The notes beneath the pieces are model-generated. The model was not told the origin of the DNA and did no database searches. It saw only the letters and a program-made list of their open reading frames with translations. This document shows, in pieces, positions 45,089 through 54,897 of a DNA stretch of 64,000 nucleotides; the first letter of the stretch is position 1; every line of letters starts with the position of its first letter. Where the stretch lies: positions 310,001-374,000 of the forward strand of contig JAIUOA010000002.1 in assembly GCA_020161295.1 (NCBI GenBank). The letters run 5' to 3'. A program made the position numbers and the translations under genes. This DNA comes from Bacillota bacterium (GTDB lineage Bacteria > Bacillota > Clostridia > Peptostreptococcales > Acidaminobacteraceae).

Positions 45089-45895
45089 ATGCAAGAAATT
45101 GCTTCTTCACAAAACAAGTTGTTCAAACGTTACAAATCACTTTTGCAAAAAAAATATCGAGAAGAAGAACATTTGTTTTTACTCGAAGGAAAGCGATATG
45201 TTGACACTGCGATACAAAGCGGTAGTAAAGTAGATTCAGTCATTTTTTCTAAAGTCACTTGGGAAATCGAAAAGAATAAAGAGTATTACTTGACGATGTC
45301 TAACGTGGTGATTCTATCTGATGAACTCTTCAAAGAGCTTGTTCAGACTGAACAATCACAAGGCATTATTGGCGTCATAAGTTTTGAAAGTCATTTATGT
45401 GACCTGTCCGAAGCTGATTTCAAAACAGGAAAGGATATTCTTTTGTTGGATCGATTACAGGATCCTGGCAATTTGGGAACAATCATTCGAACGGCTGATG
45501 CAACTGGCATTGAACACATCATCTTAATGAAGGGAACGGTTGATCCATTTAATCCAAAAGTATTGAGAAGTACAGCTGGTTCTATTTTGAATGTAAAATT
45601 CATATTTGTTGAAAGTGTGATCGAAACGATAGAAGTGTTGCATTCAAAAGGATTTAATGTAATCGCTACAGCTTTGGAAGAGGCATTGGATTACGATACG
45701 GAGACAATCTATCACCAACAAAACTGTCTAATTATTGGCAATGAGGCGAACGGAATATCAGAAATTCTTCTTGATGCCTGCGATGTACGCGTAAAGTTGC
45801 CTATCATTGGTCTTGCTGAATCACTAAATGCTTCAGTAGCTGCAGGCGTGATGATGTATAAGCTTTTATCGGTGAAAAGAATGCGCATATTTTAG
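45089..45895 (+). CDS. SpoU-family RNA 2'-O-ribose methyltransferase
   Basis: 268 residues with the knotted SPOUT fold. Three motifs are intact: LQDPGNLGTIIRTADA (motif 1), LIIGNEANGIS (motif 2) and LPIIGLAESLNASVAAGVMMY (motif 3). An N-terminal substrate-binding domain (SSQNKLFKRYKSLLQKKYREEE) resembles 23S rRNA methylases of the TrmH/RlmB group (YsgA in Bacillus). It follows ktrA by 6 bases and precedes pheST, as ysgA does in Bacillus. Target nucleotide not determinable. Confidence 0.9.
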   Translation: MQEIASSQNKLFKRYKSLLQKKYREEEHLFLLEGKRYVDTAIQSGSKVDSVIFSKVTWEIEKNKEYYLTMSNVVILSDELFKELVQTEQSQGIIGVISFESHLCDLSEADFKTGKDILLLDRLQDPGNLGTIIRTADATGIEHIILMKGTVDPFNPKVLRSTAGSILNVKFIFVESVIETIEVLHSKGFNVIATALEEALDYDTETIYHQQNCLIIGNEANGISEILLDACDVRVKLPIIGLAESLNASVAAGVMMYKLLSVKRMRIF

Positions 45896-45897
45896 GG

Positions 45898-45926
45898 TTG
45901 TTTCACTTCTTTATGTGTGTTATGAT
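45898..45926 (+). promoter_or_regulatory. Promoter of the pheST leader
   Basis: TTGTTT (45898-45903), 17-base spacer, TATGAT (45921-45926) preceded by TGT, an extended -10. Confidence 0.72.
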
Positions 45927-45932
45927 AGCGTT

Positions 45933-46169
45933 ATTGAAAAATAAGTATCGTCGATGATGGAGAGAGTAAGTGAGGGATTGTGCTTAGAGAAGAAGTGGTT
46001 GGTGTAAACTTCTGACAGTCATAACTGAAGTTCACTCTTGAGATGTGCCCTTGAATAAAGTAGGGGGTACCGTTTTCCGCGTTAAGGAGTCGAGTGAGCC
46101 AGCGTTTGAGGGTTAATTTGGGTGGTACCGCGGAGATAGCTTCGTCCCATTTAGGGATGAAGTTTTTTT
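45933..46169 (+). promoter_or_regulatory. T-box leader, phenylalanine specifier (UUC)
   Basis: After Stem I landmarks (AGAGAAGAAGTGG, TGGTGTAAAC), GAAG-TTC-ACTCTTGAG places the Phe codon TTC at 46031-46033. The T-box GGGTGGTACCGCGG at 46120-46133 matches consensus. The terminator pairs CTTCGTCCC with GGGATGAAG and ends in seven T (46163-46169). Confidence 0.94.
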
Positions 46170-46199
46170 GTGCGCAAAATTCATATATGGAGGGATCAT

Positions 46200-47219
46200 A
46201 TGAAAGAAAAGTTGCAGGCGTTGCTTGATGAAGCGCGCGTCGAGATTCAAGCTGCTAATGGTTTGAAAGAACTGGAAGATCTAAGAATCAAGTATTTAGG
46301 GAAAAAGGGCGAAGTGACCTTGGTCCTTAAAAATATGAAGGATTTGACACCTGAGGAGAGACCTTTAATCGGTAAGATCGCTAATGATGTGAGAGAAGCG
46401 ATTGAGTCTTTACTGGATGCATCTAAAGATGACAAAAAAGGTCTTGAAATTGAGAATCAATTAAATAGAGAAGCGATTGATGTCACCATGCCATCAAAAG
46501 GCATGCCCAGAGGTCATAAGCATCCGATTAATGTTGCTTTAGATGAAATTATTGAAATTTTCTTGGGAATGGGCTTTAAAATTGCAGAAGGTCCTGAGGT
46601 TGAAACTGTTTATAATAACTTCGATGCGTTAAACGCACCGGTGGATCACCCGTCTAGAAGTCTGTCTGATACATTCTACATCACAGACGACTTGATTTTA
46701 AGAACACAAACGTCACCGATTCAAGTGCGCACCATGAAATCACAGAAGCCACCGATCAAAGTCATCGCTCCCGGAAGGTGCTTTAGAAACGATGAAATCG
46801 ATGCAACACACTCACCGATGTTTCATCAGATTGAAGGTCTCGTCATCGATAAAGGCATTACCATGGCAGATTTAAAGGGAACATTGGATATGTTCGCAAA
46901 GCGCCTTTTTGGAAGTCAGACTAAAACGAAATTTAGACCGCATTATTTTCCATTCACAGAACCAAGTGGAGAGGTTGATGTATCATGTTTTAAGTGTGGT
47001 GGCGAAGGCTGTCGTTTCTGCAAGTACAGTGGCTGGATTGAAATCCTAGGATGTGGTATGGTACATCCAAACGTCCTTGAAGAATGTGGCATCGACTCAA
47101 CGGTATATAATGGTTTTGCTTTTGGTATGGGACTGGACCGTGTCACGATGTTGAAATACGAGATTGATGATATCCGTGTGTTGTTCGAGAATGATATACG
47201 CTTCATCAAGCAATTCTAA
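46200..47219 (+). CDS. pheS: Phenylalanyl-tRNA synthetase alpha subunit
   Basis: 339 residues: N-terminal coiled coil (about 1-85) followed by the class II catalytic core. Motif 2 is APGRCFRNDEIDATHSPMFHQIEGL, here including the FRNDEIDATHS stretch, and motif 3 is FGMGLDRVTML. A four-cysteine group (CFKCGGEGCRFCKYSGW), with three Cys-pairs like a zinc site, lies in the insertion near residue 270; such cysteines occur in many but not all PheS. GGAGGG sets ATG 46200 over GTG 46170. Works as a heterotetramer with PheT. Confidence 0.97.
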   Translation: MKEKLQALLDEARVEIQAANGLKELEDLRIKYLGKKGEVTLVLKNMKDLTPEERPLIGKIANDVREAIESLLDASKDDKKGLEIENQLNREAIDVTMPSKGMPRGHKHPINVALDEIIEIFLGMGFKIAEGPEVETVYNNFDALNAPVDHPSRSLSDTFYITDDLILRTQTSPIQVRTMKSQKPPIKVIAPGRCFRNDEIDATHSPMFHQIEGLVIDKGITMADLKGTLDMFAKRLFGSQTKTKFRPHYFPFTEPSGEVDVSCFKCGGEGCRFCKYSGWIEILGCGMVHPNVLEECGIDSTVYNGFAFGMGLDRVTMLKYEIDDIRVLFENDIRFIKQF

Positions 47220-47234
47220 TTTGAGGAGGATGAC

Positions 47235-49625
47235 ATGAGAGTACCTGTACAGTGGCTAAGAGAATATGTAGACTTTTCAGGAATCAATGAAAAGACATTA
47301 ATTGATAAATTGGTTTTAACGGGATCCAATAACGAAGGAAGCTCAAAGATTTGTGATGGTCTTGAGAATATTGTCGTCGGGAAAATTGAACAAATAACGC
47401 CACATCCAAACGCTGAGAAGCTTTGCATTTGTCAGGTAAATGTTGGCGAAGAGGTACTGCAAATCGTAACCGGCGCAACAAACGTTTTCGAAGGTGCTTA
47501 TATACCTGTTGCACTCCACGGTGCAGTGATTGCAGGTGGCATCAAAATCAAAAAAGGCAAATTGAGAGGCGAGCCATCAAATGGCATGCTTTGTTCGCTA
47601 GAAGAAATGGGTTTTGATAGTTCAAGTATCCCTAAAGAGTTCGATGACGGTATCTTGATTTTAGATGAAACCTATCCGCTTGGCATGGATATCCTTGAGG
47701 CGTTAAAACTGAACGAGAGTGTGATCGAGTTTGAGATTACGCCTAATCGACCAGATTGCTTGAGCATGATCGGCATGGCTAGAGAAGTGGCGGCGAGCTT
47801 TGAGCTGGAATTAAAGCTTCCTGAAGGTTATCAGCATGTTGAAGGCGATGAAGTAAATAAGTTGGCTTCTGTGAAAATCGAAGCACCTGAACTCTGTCAC
47901 CGATATGTTGCAAGAGTGGTGGAAAACATCGTCGTAAAGCCATCTCCACAATGGATGCAGCTACGCTTGATGCAAGCTGGCATGAGACCGATCAATAACA
48001 TCGTCGATATAACCAACTATGTCATGCTTGAGTATGGGCAACCCATCCATGCTTTTGATTTGCATGCACTTCATCAGGGGCAGGTCGTCGTGAAGTGTGC
48101 GACGGAAGGCGAAGTTTTTGAAACCTTAGATGGTAAAGAGCGAACACTGACAGCAGAGATGCTAATGATTACAGATGGTGTGAAATCCATAGGTATCGCT
48201 GGCGTGATGGGCGGTGCGAATACTGAAATCTCAAATGAAACGAAAACCGTATTGATCGAAGTGGCAAGTTTTGATAAGTCTAACATTAGAAAAACCTCTA
48301 AAACCTTAGGACTTAGATCTGAAGCGTCTTCACGCTTTGAAAAAGGGGTTAGTACTGAACTACCACTTGAAGTGGTCAATCGCGTTTGTTATTTAATCGA
48401 ACTCATGGGTGCAGGCAAAACGGTGGACGGCATTATTGATGTTTATCCAAAAGGAAAACAACCTGTAAAGATTCCATTTACGGTAGAGGGCATTAATCAT
48501 GTGATTGGGGAAAAAATCGGAAAAGATCAGATGATCAAGCTCCTTAACCGTCTGGAAATAACCGTTGAGGATGGCGAGCAGCTCGTCGCTAATATACCGC
48601 ATTACCGCCTAGACTTACAGAAGGAAATCGACTTGGTTGAAGAGGTTGCAAGGCTTTATGGTTATGATCAAATCGGCATGACACTACCAAGATTGGATGT
48701 TTGGGGGGCTAAAACAAATGCGCAGATGATCAAAGATCGCGTTAAATTTGAACTCCTATCCTCCGGTGTTGATGAGATGTTATCCTATTCGTTCGTTTCC
48801 AGAAAGGAGCTTGATAAAATCAATGCACCTGAACACAGTCTTCTTCGAAATCAAGTGGCATTAATCAATCCTCTCGGCGAAGAATTTAGCGTGATGCGTA
48901 CCACTTTGGTACCAAACTTACTGGAAGTTCTGGCGAGAAACAGTAACCGCAAGAATAAGAATGTAAGATTGTTTGAAATTGGCAGTATCTTTATTCCACG
49001 TGAGATTCCGATCACACAATTGCCGATTGAAAAAGAAAGCCTCGTCATCGGAGCGATAGGCGAGCATGAGGATTTCTTTACACTTAAGGGGATTGTTGAA
49101 GGCGTATTAGGTGGATTAGGCATAGAAAATTATACCTTTGAAAAAGAATCAAACCATCCGACCTACCATAAAGGCAGATGTGCCAATATCCTTTGGAATG
49201 GACACGTTCTTGGGATTTTAGGTGAAGTTCATCCAACTGTCCTTGAAAATTATGATTTGGTTGAGCGCGCTTATGTGGCAGACTTGGACTATAATATTTT
49301 GCTACAGCTTGCTAAAGAAGAGAAAAAATATCGTGCAATTCCTAAGTATCCTGCAGTTGAGCGCGATATTGCGGTTTTAGTAAAGGATGAAGTGACGTCT
49401 TACCAAATTGAAGAAGTTGTGACGCGTATAGGCAGACCTTTACTCGAGTCTGTAAAGATGTTTGATATGTATAAAGGCAAGCAAATAACGGAAGGTTATA
49501 AATCAGTTGCGTATGCCTTAGTGTTTAGAGCAGAAGACAGGACTTTAGTCGACGAGGAAGTTAATAAAATCTTCAACAAGATTTTGAAAACCCTCGAAGA
49601 GGAAATTGGTGCGCAACTGAGATAA
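47235..49625 (+). CDS. pheT: Phenylalanyl-tRNA synthetase beta subunit
   Basis: 796 residues, full length. Domains in order: EMAP-type tRNA-binding domain (about 40-155), B3/B4 editing domain (about 210-390), B5 (about 400-475), the pseudo-catalytic core (480-690) and the ferredoxin-fold anticodon-binding domain (about 700-796, ending with FRAEDRTLVDEEV). GAGGAGG precedes the ATG, 15 bases after pheS. Confidence 0.97.
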   Translation: MRVPVQWLREYVDFSGINEKTLIDKLVLTGSNNEGSSKICDGLENIVVGKIEQITPHPNAEKLCICQVNVGEEVLQIVTGATNVFEGAYIPVALHGAVIAGGIKIKKGKLRGEPSNGMLCSLEEMGFDSSSIPKEFDDGILILDETYPLGMDILEALKLNESVIEFEITPNRPDCLSMIGMAREVAASFELELKLPEGYQHVEGDEVNKLASVKIEAPELCHRYVARVVENIVVKPSPQWMQLRLMQAGMRPINNIVDITNYVMLEYGQPIHAFDLHALHQGQVVVKCATEGEVFETLDGKERTLTAEMLMITDGVKSIGIAGVMGGANTEISNETKTVLIEVASFDKSNIRKTSKTLGLRSEASSRFEKGVSTELPLEVVNRVCYLIELMGAGKTVDGIIDVYPKGKQPVKIPFTVEGINHVIGEKIGKDQMIKLLNRLEITVEDGEQLVANIPHYRLDLQKEIDLVEEVARLYGYDQIGMTLPRLDVWGAKTNAQMIKDRVKFELLSSGVDEMLSYSFVSRKELDKINAPEHSLLRNQVALINPLGEEFSVMRTTLVPNLLEVLARNSNRKNKNVRLFEIGSIFIPREIPITQLPIEKESLVIGAIGEHEDFFTLKGIVEGVLGGLGIENYTFEKESNHPTYHKGRCANILWNGHVLGILGEVHPTVLENYDLVERAYVADLDYNILLQLAKEEKKYRAIPKYPAVERDIAVLVKDEVTSYQIEEVVTRIGRPLLESVKMFDMYKGKQITEGYKSVAYALVFRAEDRTLVDEEVNKIFNKILKTLEEEIGAQLR

Positions 49626-49646
49626 TCAGTTTACGGTGTGACATTT

Positions 49647-49682
49647 GGAGCTCATTTAATCCTTGGATTGATGGGCTCCTTT
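49647..49682 (+). terminator. Weak terminator after pheT
   Basis: GGAGCTCATTTAATCC can pair imperfectly with GGATTGATGGGCTCC. Only three T follow, so termination may be partial. Confidence 0.5.
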
Positions 49683-49749
49683 CGTAATTTACTGAAATCA
49701 TTAGCGCTAAACCCCCCTTTTTTTGAGAAATTTCACAAAGCGAGCGAGA

Positions 49750-49778
49750 TTGCAAAAGTGCTCTGCGGGCGTTATGCT
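49750..49778 (+). promoter_or_regulatory. Promoter of the MATE gene
   Basis: TTGCAA (49750-49755), 17-base spacer, TATGCT (49773-49778). Confidence 0.65.
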
Positions 49779-49806
49779 TAATGATACATAGAGCAAAGGA
49801 GAAATT

Positions 49807-51141
49807 ATGAATCCATCAAAACTAGAAACCACACCGATTAAATTGGCGATTCCAATCTTTATAGAATTATTACTCTTCATGGTCATGGGGAATGTCGATA
49901 CAATTATGCTCAGTCGATATTCAGACAGTGCAGTGGCAGCCGTGGGCAATGCAAACCAGGTGATCAACACACTGTTGATTCTATTTAATATCACATCAGC
50001 TGCAACTGGCATTATGGTTGCCCAGTATGTAGGTGCTAAACTCAAATCTTCGTTAAATCAAATTTATACATTGGCATTCATAATGAACCTTATGATGGCG
50101 CTTTTGATTTCCCTATTTCTTTACACCTTTAAAGCGCCATTTTTTAAAGCGATCAATATGCCCGTGGAGCTAATAACGGATGCCACTGCGTATCTAGACA
50201 TGACCATACTTTTTCTTTTTGTGCCGGCACTTTATACATTGTTTTCGGTGGTACTAAAAAGTCATGGGATTACTAAGCTGTCCATGTATTTGGCAATCCT
50301 CATGAACATCGTCAACATTATTGGCAACGCAGGATTTTTATACGGCTATTTCGGACTGCCGGTATTAGGCGTTAAGGGGGTTGCATTATCAACCGTTTTG
50401 AGTCGGGCACTTGCGGTGACCATCATGTTGGTTATCCTAATAAAAACGCTGGATTTCAACGTCCATCTCAAACACCTCATGCCTTTTCCGAAGGACTTGT
50501 TCGTCAGGTTCATAAAACTGGGGTTGCCCTCTGCTGGGGAACCCATCTCGTATCAGTTTTCTCAAATGGTCATTTTTTCTTTCATCAACCTCATGGGAAC
50601 GGCTACGATAACTGCCAGAATTTATGTTCAAATCATCGTCTGGTTCACCTTTTTAGGCTCCATGGCGCTTGCACAAGCCAACGCCATCTTCACTGGCCAT
50701 TTAATCGGGGCAAAACGTCATGATGAAGCCTACCATACGACCCTCAAGACCTTTAAGCAGGCACTAGTCATCACTTCCATAATGTCGCTGCTCTTTATTC
50801 TTTTAAGGGTTCAATTGATTCGATTGTTTTCTGACGATCCGATGATTATTGCACTGGGTGCTTCTGTTCTCATCGTAGACTTTTTTGTGGAAATCGGCAG
50901 AGTGGCCAACCTAGTGATTATTCAGGGGCTAAAAGCAGCAGGGGATGTAAATTTTCCAGTCATCATCGGCATTTTTTCCATGTGGCTGGTCAGCACATTA
51001 GGCGCTTATATCTTCGGAATACATCTGGGATTAGGCTTGGTGGGGATTTGGATCGCGATGGCAGCTGATGAGATTCTGCGCGGAATCCTCATGTTGTTCA
51101 GACTCAAAGGTGGAAAATGGCGACATAAACGCGTCATTTAA
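49807..51141 (+). CDS. MATE family efflux transporter
   Basis: 444 residues with twelve predicted transmembrane helices in two homologous halves, the MATE layout. Family signatures are IPIFIELLLFMVMGNVDT at helix 1, the STVLSRALA segment in the middle and GLKAAGDVNFPVI in helix 10. An ion-driven exporter of cationic drugs or metabolites in the cytoplasmic membrane; substrate unknown. Single-gene unit with its own promoter. Confidence 0.92.
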   Translation: MNPSKLETTPIKLAIPIFIELLLFMVMGNVDTIMLSRYSDSAVAAVGNANQVINTLLILFNITSAATGIMVAQYVGAKLKSSLNQIYTLAFIMNLMMALLISLFLYTFKAPFFKAINMPVELITDATAYLDMTILFLFVPALYTLFSVVLKSHGITKLSMYLAILMNIVNIIGNAGFLYGYFGLPVLGVKGVALSTVLSRALAVTIMLVILIKTLDFNVHLKHLMPFPKDLFVRFIKLGLPSAGEPISYQFSQMVIFSFINLMGTATITARIYVQIIVWFTFLGSMALAQANAIFTGHLIGAKRHDEAYHTTLKTFKQALVITSIMSLLFILLRVQLIRLFSDDPMIIALGASVLIVDFFVEIGRVANLVIIQGLKAAGDVNFPVIIGIFSMWLVSTLGAYIFGIHLGLGLVGIWIAMAADEILRGILMLFRLKGGKWRHKRVI

Positions 51142-51171
51142 TAGGATGACCATGAATTTTTCGTAATGACG

Positions 51172-51199
51172 TTGAACTTCTAGAGATAAGTGATATAAT
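51172..51199 (+). promoter_or_regulatory. Promoter of the ABC-F gene
   Basis: TTGAAC (51172-51177), 16-base spacer, TATAAT (51194-51199) preceded by TGA, an extended -10. Confidence 0.75.
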
Positions 51200-51219
51200 T
51201 AGTAGTTGAGTGTTAATAA

Positions 51220-52872
<1,653 letters not shown>

Positions 52873-52883
52873 TCAGAAAAGTG

Positions 52884-52912
52884 TTGCAAAGACTCACTAA
52901 ACAGTGTATCAT
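52884..52912 (+). promoter_or_regulatory. Promoter of the cold-shock gene
   Basis: TTGCAA (52884-52889), 17-base spacer, TATCAT (52907-52912). Confidence 0.75.
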
Positions 52913-52918
52913 TAAGGA

Positions 52919-53050
52919 GTACCTAAGATTCACCTGTAACAAATCAATTAATAAGTTGGAACGAATGTTTTCGCATGAAATCTGAGCTTCCAAAATTTTA
53001 TTAATGTTTCAGTTTAGGTTTTCTAGGATTAAAAATTTTGGAGGAACAAA
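52919..53050 (+). promoter_or_regulatory. Long 5' leader of the cold-shock gene with a hairpin at the ribosome binding site
   Basis: The untranslated leader is about 130 bases, as in other csp genes. CCAAAATTTT (52990-52999) is perfectly complementary to AAAATTTTGG (53032-53041), whose final GG begins the ribosome binding site GGAGG (53040-53044). The 32-base loop and all-A/U helix suit a temperature-dependent switch that partly hides the ribosome binding site. This is a fold inference, not proof. Confidence 0.55.
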
Positions 53051-53254
53051 ATGATTAACGGAACGGTAAAATGGTTCAACTCAGAAAAAGGATTTGGTTT
53101 CATCACTGGTGAAGACGGTAAAGACGTATTCGTACACTTCTCACAAATCAACAAAGATGGCTTCAAGTCTTTAGAAGAAGGCGAAGCAGTTACTTTTAAT
53201 ATCGCTCAAGGTCCTAAAGGTCCTCAAGCTGAAAACGTAACACCAATCAGATAG
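53051..53254 (+). CDS. Cold-shock domain protein
   Basis: 67 residues, the standard size of CspA/CspB-type single-stranded nucleic-acid chaperones. RNP1 is KGFGFI and RNP2 is VFVHF, on the OB fold; the start [13 protein letters not shown] is typical. GGAGGA precedes the ATG. Likely cold-inducible through its long leader. Followed by a strong terminator. Confidence 0.97.
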   Translation: MINGTVKWFNSEKGFGFITGEDGKDVFVHFSQINKDGFKSLEEGEAVTFNIAQGPKGPQAENVTPIR

Positions 53255-53262
53255 TTGAACGA

Positions 53263-53289
53263 GCCTCGGTATTACCGAGGCTTTTTTTT
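53263..53289 (+). terminator. Terminator of the cold-shock gene
   Basis: GCCTCGGT pairs with ACCGAGGC, three-base loop, then eight T. Confidence 0.93.
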
Positions 53290-53319
53290 AGCCCAAAAGA
53301 TGTATCTGTCCGTTAAAAG

Positions 53320-53328
53320 TGTTATAAT
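53320..53328 (+). promoter_or_regulatory. Extended -10 of the CvfB-like gene
   Basis: TGTTATAAT, 33 bases before the start codon; no good -35. Confidence 0.55.
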
Positions 53329-53361
53329 AAATCATCAAAGAAGTGTTAGGAGTGAGTAACC

Positions 53362-54195
53362 ATGTTCAGTACAGGAAAGATTCAAAAGGCGTATATCAAC
53401 CGATTTTCGGAAGTGGGTGCCTTTTTAAGTGATGAGATAAACGGTGAGCATGAAGTGCTGCTCCCTAAAAAATTTGTAACGAACCAGATGTCAGTAAACG
53501 ATGAACTTCAAGTGTTTATTTATAGAGACTCAGAGCAAAGACTGACGGCCACCACACAATCCCCACTTTTAACCGTGGGTGAGATTGGTTTTTTAGTGAC
53601 GGTCGCATCCCATAAAAGCGGTTTTTTCCTCGATCTTGGAATCGATAAAGACTTATATCTGCCATATAATGAAGCAAAAGGACAACCGCAACGTGGCCGA
53701 AAAGTTTTAGTGAAAGTTTATTTGGATGAAAATGATTTGCTTTGTGCAAGCATGAAGATTTATAACCACCTAGAGAATGCGACGCATTTTAAAGTAGGTG
53801 AACATGTAAAAGGCACGGTTTATGAAGTCAAACCAGAGATGGGCGCTTTTTTTGCCATCGATAATCGCTATCATGGTTTAATACCTAAACATGAGATCTA
53901 TAAGGAAATCAAAGAAGGTGCTGTCTTAGAGGCGAGGATAACACGTGTAAGAGAAGACGGCAAAATCAACCTTAGCATTAGAGAAAAATCGGCAGTACAA
54001 GTCATAAGCGATGTGGATTTAGTCATGGCAGCGCTTGATAGTGCAGATGGCGTATTATATCTTAATGATGAAAGTGATCCAGAGGACATTAAGCGAAAAC
54101 TAAACCTGAGCAAACGTGCTTTTAAACGGGCTGTGGGAAGACTGCTTAAAGAAGGTAAGATTTCAATTTTTGAAGAAGGCATAAAACGCCTCTAG
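53362..54195 (+). CDS. cvfB: CvfB/YitL-like S1 RNA-binding protein
   Basis: 277 residues with three S1-type OB domains (about 1-65, 70-130, 142-208) and a C-terminal winged helix (LNLSKRAFKRAVGRLLKEGKISIFEEGIKRL), the layout of CvfB, which affects virulence-gene expression in Staphylococcus and binds RNA. The segments MGAFFAIDNRYHGLIPKHEI and GKINLSIRE fit well. Its direct target is not known. Single gene between the csp terminator and zapA. Confidence 0.9.
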   Translation: MFSTGKIQKAYINRFSEVGAFLSDEINGEHEVLLPKKFVTNQMSVNDELQVFIYRDSEQRLTATTQSPLLTVGEIGFLVTVASHKSGFFLDLGIDKDLYLPYNEAKGQPQRGRKVLVKVYLDENDLLCASMKIYNHLENATHFKVGEHVKGTVYEVKPEMGAFFAIDNRYHGLIPKHEIYKEIKEGAVLEARITRVREDGKINLSIREKSAVQVISDVDLVMAALDSADGVLYLNDESDPEDIKRKLNLSKRAFKRAVGRLLKEGKISIFEEGIKRL

Positions 54196-54226
54196 TTGGC
54201 AGAATCATGAATTTGTATGGTGAAAC

Positions 54227-54255
54227 TGTCATTTTCGATATTTTTCTTGTATAAT
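54227..54255 (+). promoter_or_regulatory. Possible promoter of zapA-mutS2
   Basis: TATAAT (54250-54255) is good; the -35 candidate TGTCAT at 17 bases is weak. Confidence 0.45.
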
Positions 54256-54297
54256 GGTGATAATATTAAGTAATAATATGATGTTTCGAGGTGGCGT

Positions 54298-54840
54298 ATG
54301 AGCGACAAGAACAAAGTGACTGTTAAAATAATGGATAGAGACTACACATTGGTCAGTGAAGATTCAAGAGAACATATGCAAAGAGTCGCCAATTTTGTCG
54401 ACGACAAAATGCGAGAAACCTATAACAGCAATAAGAAGCTGAGCACCTCTATGATTGGCGTTTTAACAGCATTGAATATTGCCGATGAACTGTATAAAGT
54501 GATGTCGGAAAAAGAGGAACTGGAAAAACGAATCAATTCACCACAGTATGAACTCAAAAGTGCGAGAGATGAGCTCGAGTCTGTTGTTGCAGAGTATGAG
54601 AGACGTAGTCGGGCTTATGAAAAAATGATTCAAGAGTTTTCTAGGTTAATCGACTCTTCTAACATTTATGAAACAGGCGTTGCGCAATTGAAGAAAAGGA
54701 TGGATAAACTCGATCATGAATTACGTTCAAAAGAAGAAAATTTAAGAAAATCGAGAAACGAAGTTCTTGAGCTAGAAAAAGAATTTTCTCATAAAGAGTC
54801 TCAGACTCGAATGATAGATTTTGATGAGGAAACCACTTAA
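54298..54840 (+). CDS. zapA: Cell division protein ZapA, long form
   Basis: 180 residues. The first 90 form a ZapA domain (VKIMDRDYTLVSEDSREH, MQRVANFVDDKMRE, LTALNIADELY), which binds and bundles FtsZ. The remaining half is a charged coiled coil (about 75-175), about twice the usual Bacillus ZapA length of 85. GAGGTGG precedes the ATG. Located directly before mutS2, a common Bacillota order, with a hairpin between them. Confidence 0.9.
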   Translation: MSDKNKVTVKIMDRDYTLVSEDSREHMQRVANFVDDKMRETYNSNKKLSTSMIGVLTALNIADELYKVMSEKEELEKRINSPQYELKSARDELESVVAEYERRSRAYEKMIQEFSRLIDSSNIYETGVAQLKKRMDKLDHELRSKEENLRKSRNEVLELEKEFSHKESQTRMIDFDEETT

Positions 54841-54847
54841 GAAGATC

Positions 54848-54873
54848 AGCGCCTGGAACCCAGGCGCTATTTT
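54848..54873 (+). terminator. Hairpin between zapA and mutS2
   Basis: AGCGCCTGG pairs perfectly with CCAGGCGCT around a three-base loop; the tail ATTTTAA is short, so it may only attenuate transcription into mutS2. Confidence 0.65.
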
Positions 54874-54897
54874 AATGGAGAAATATAGGAGGCACTT

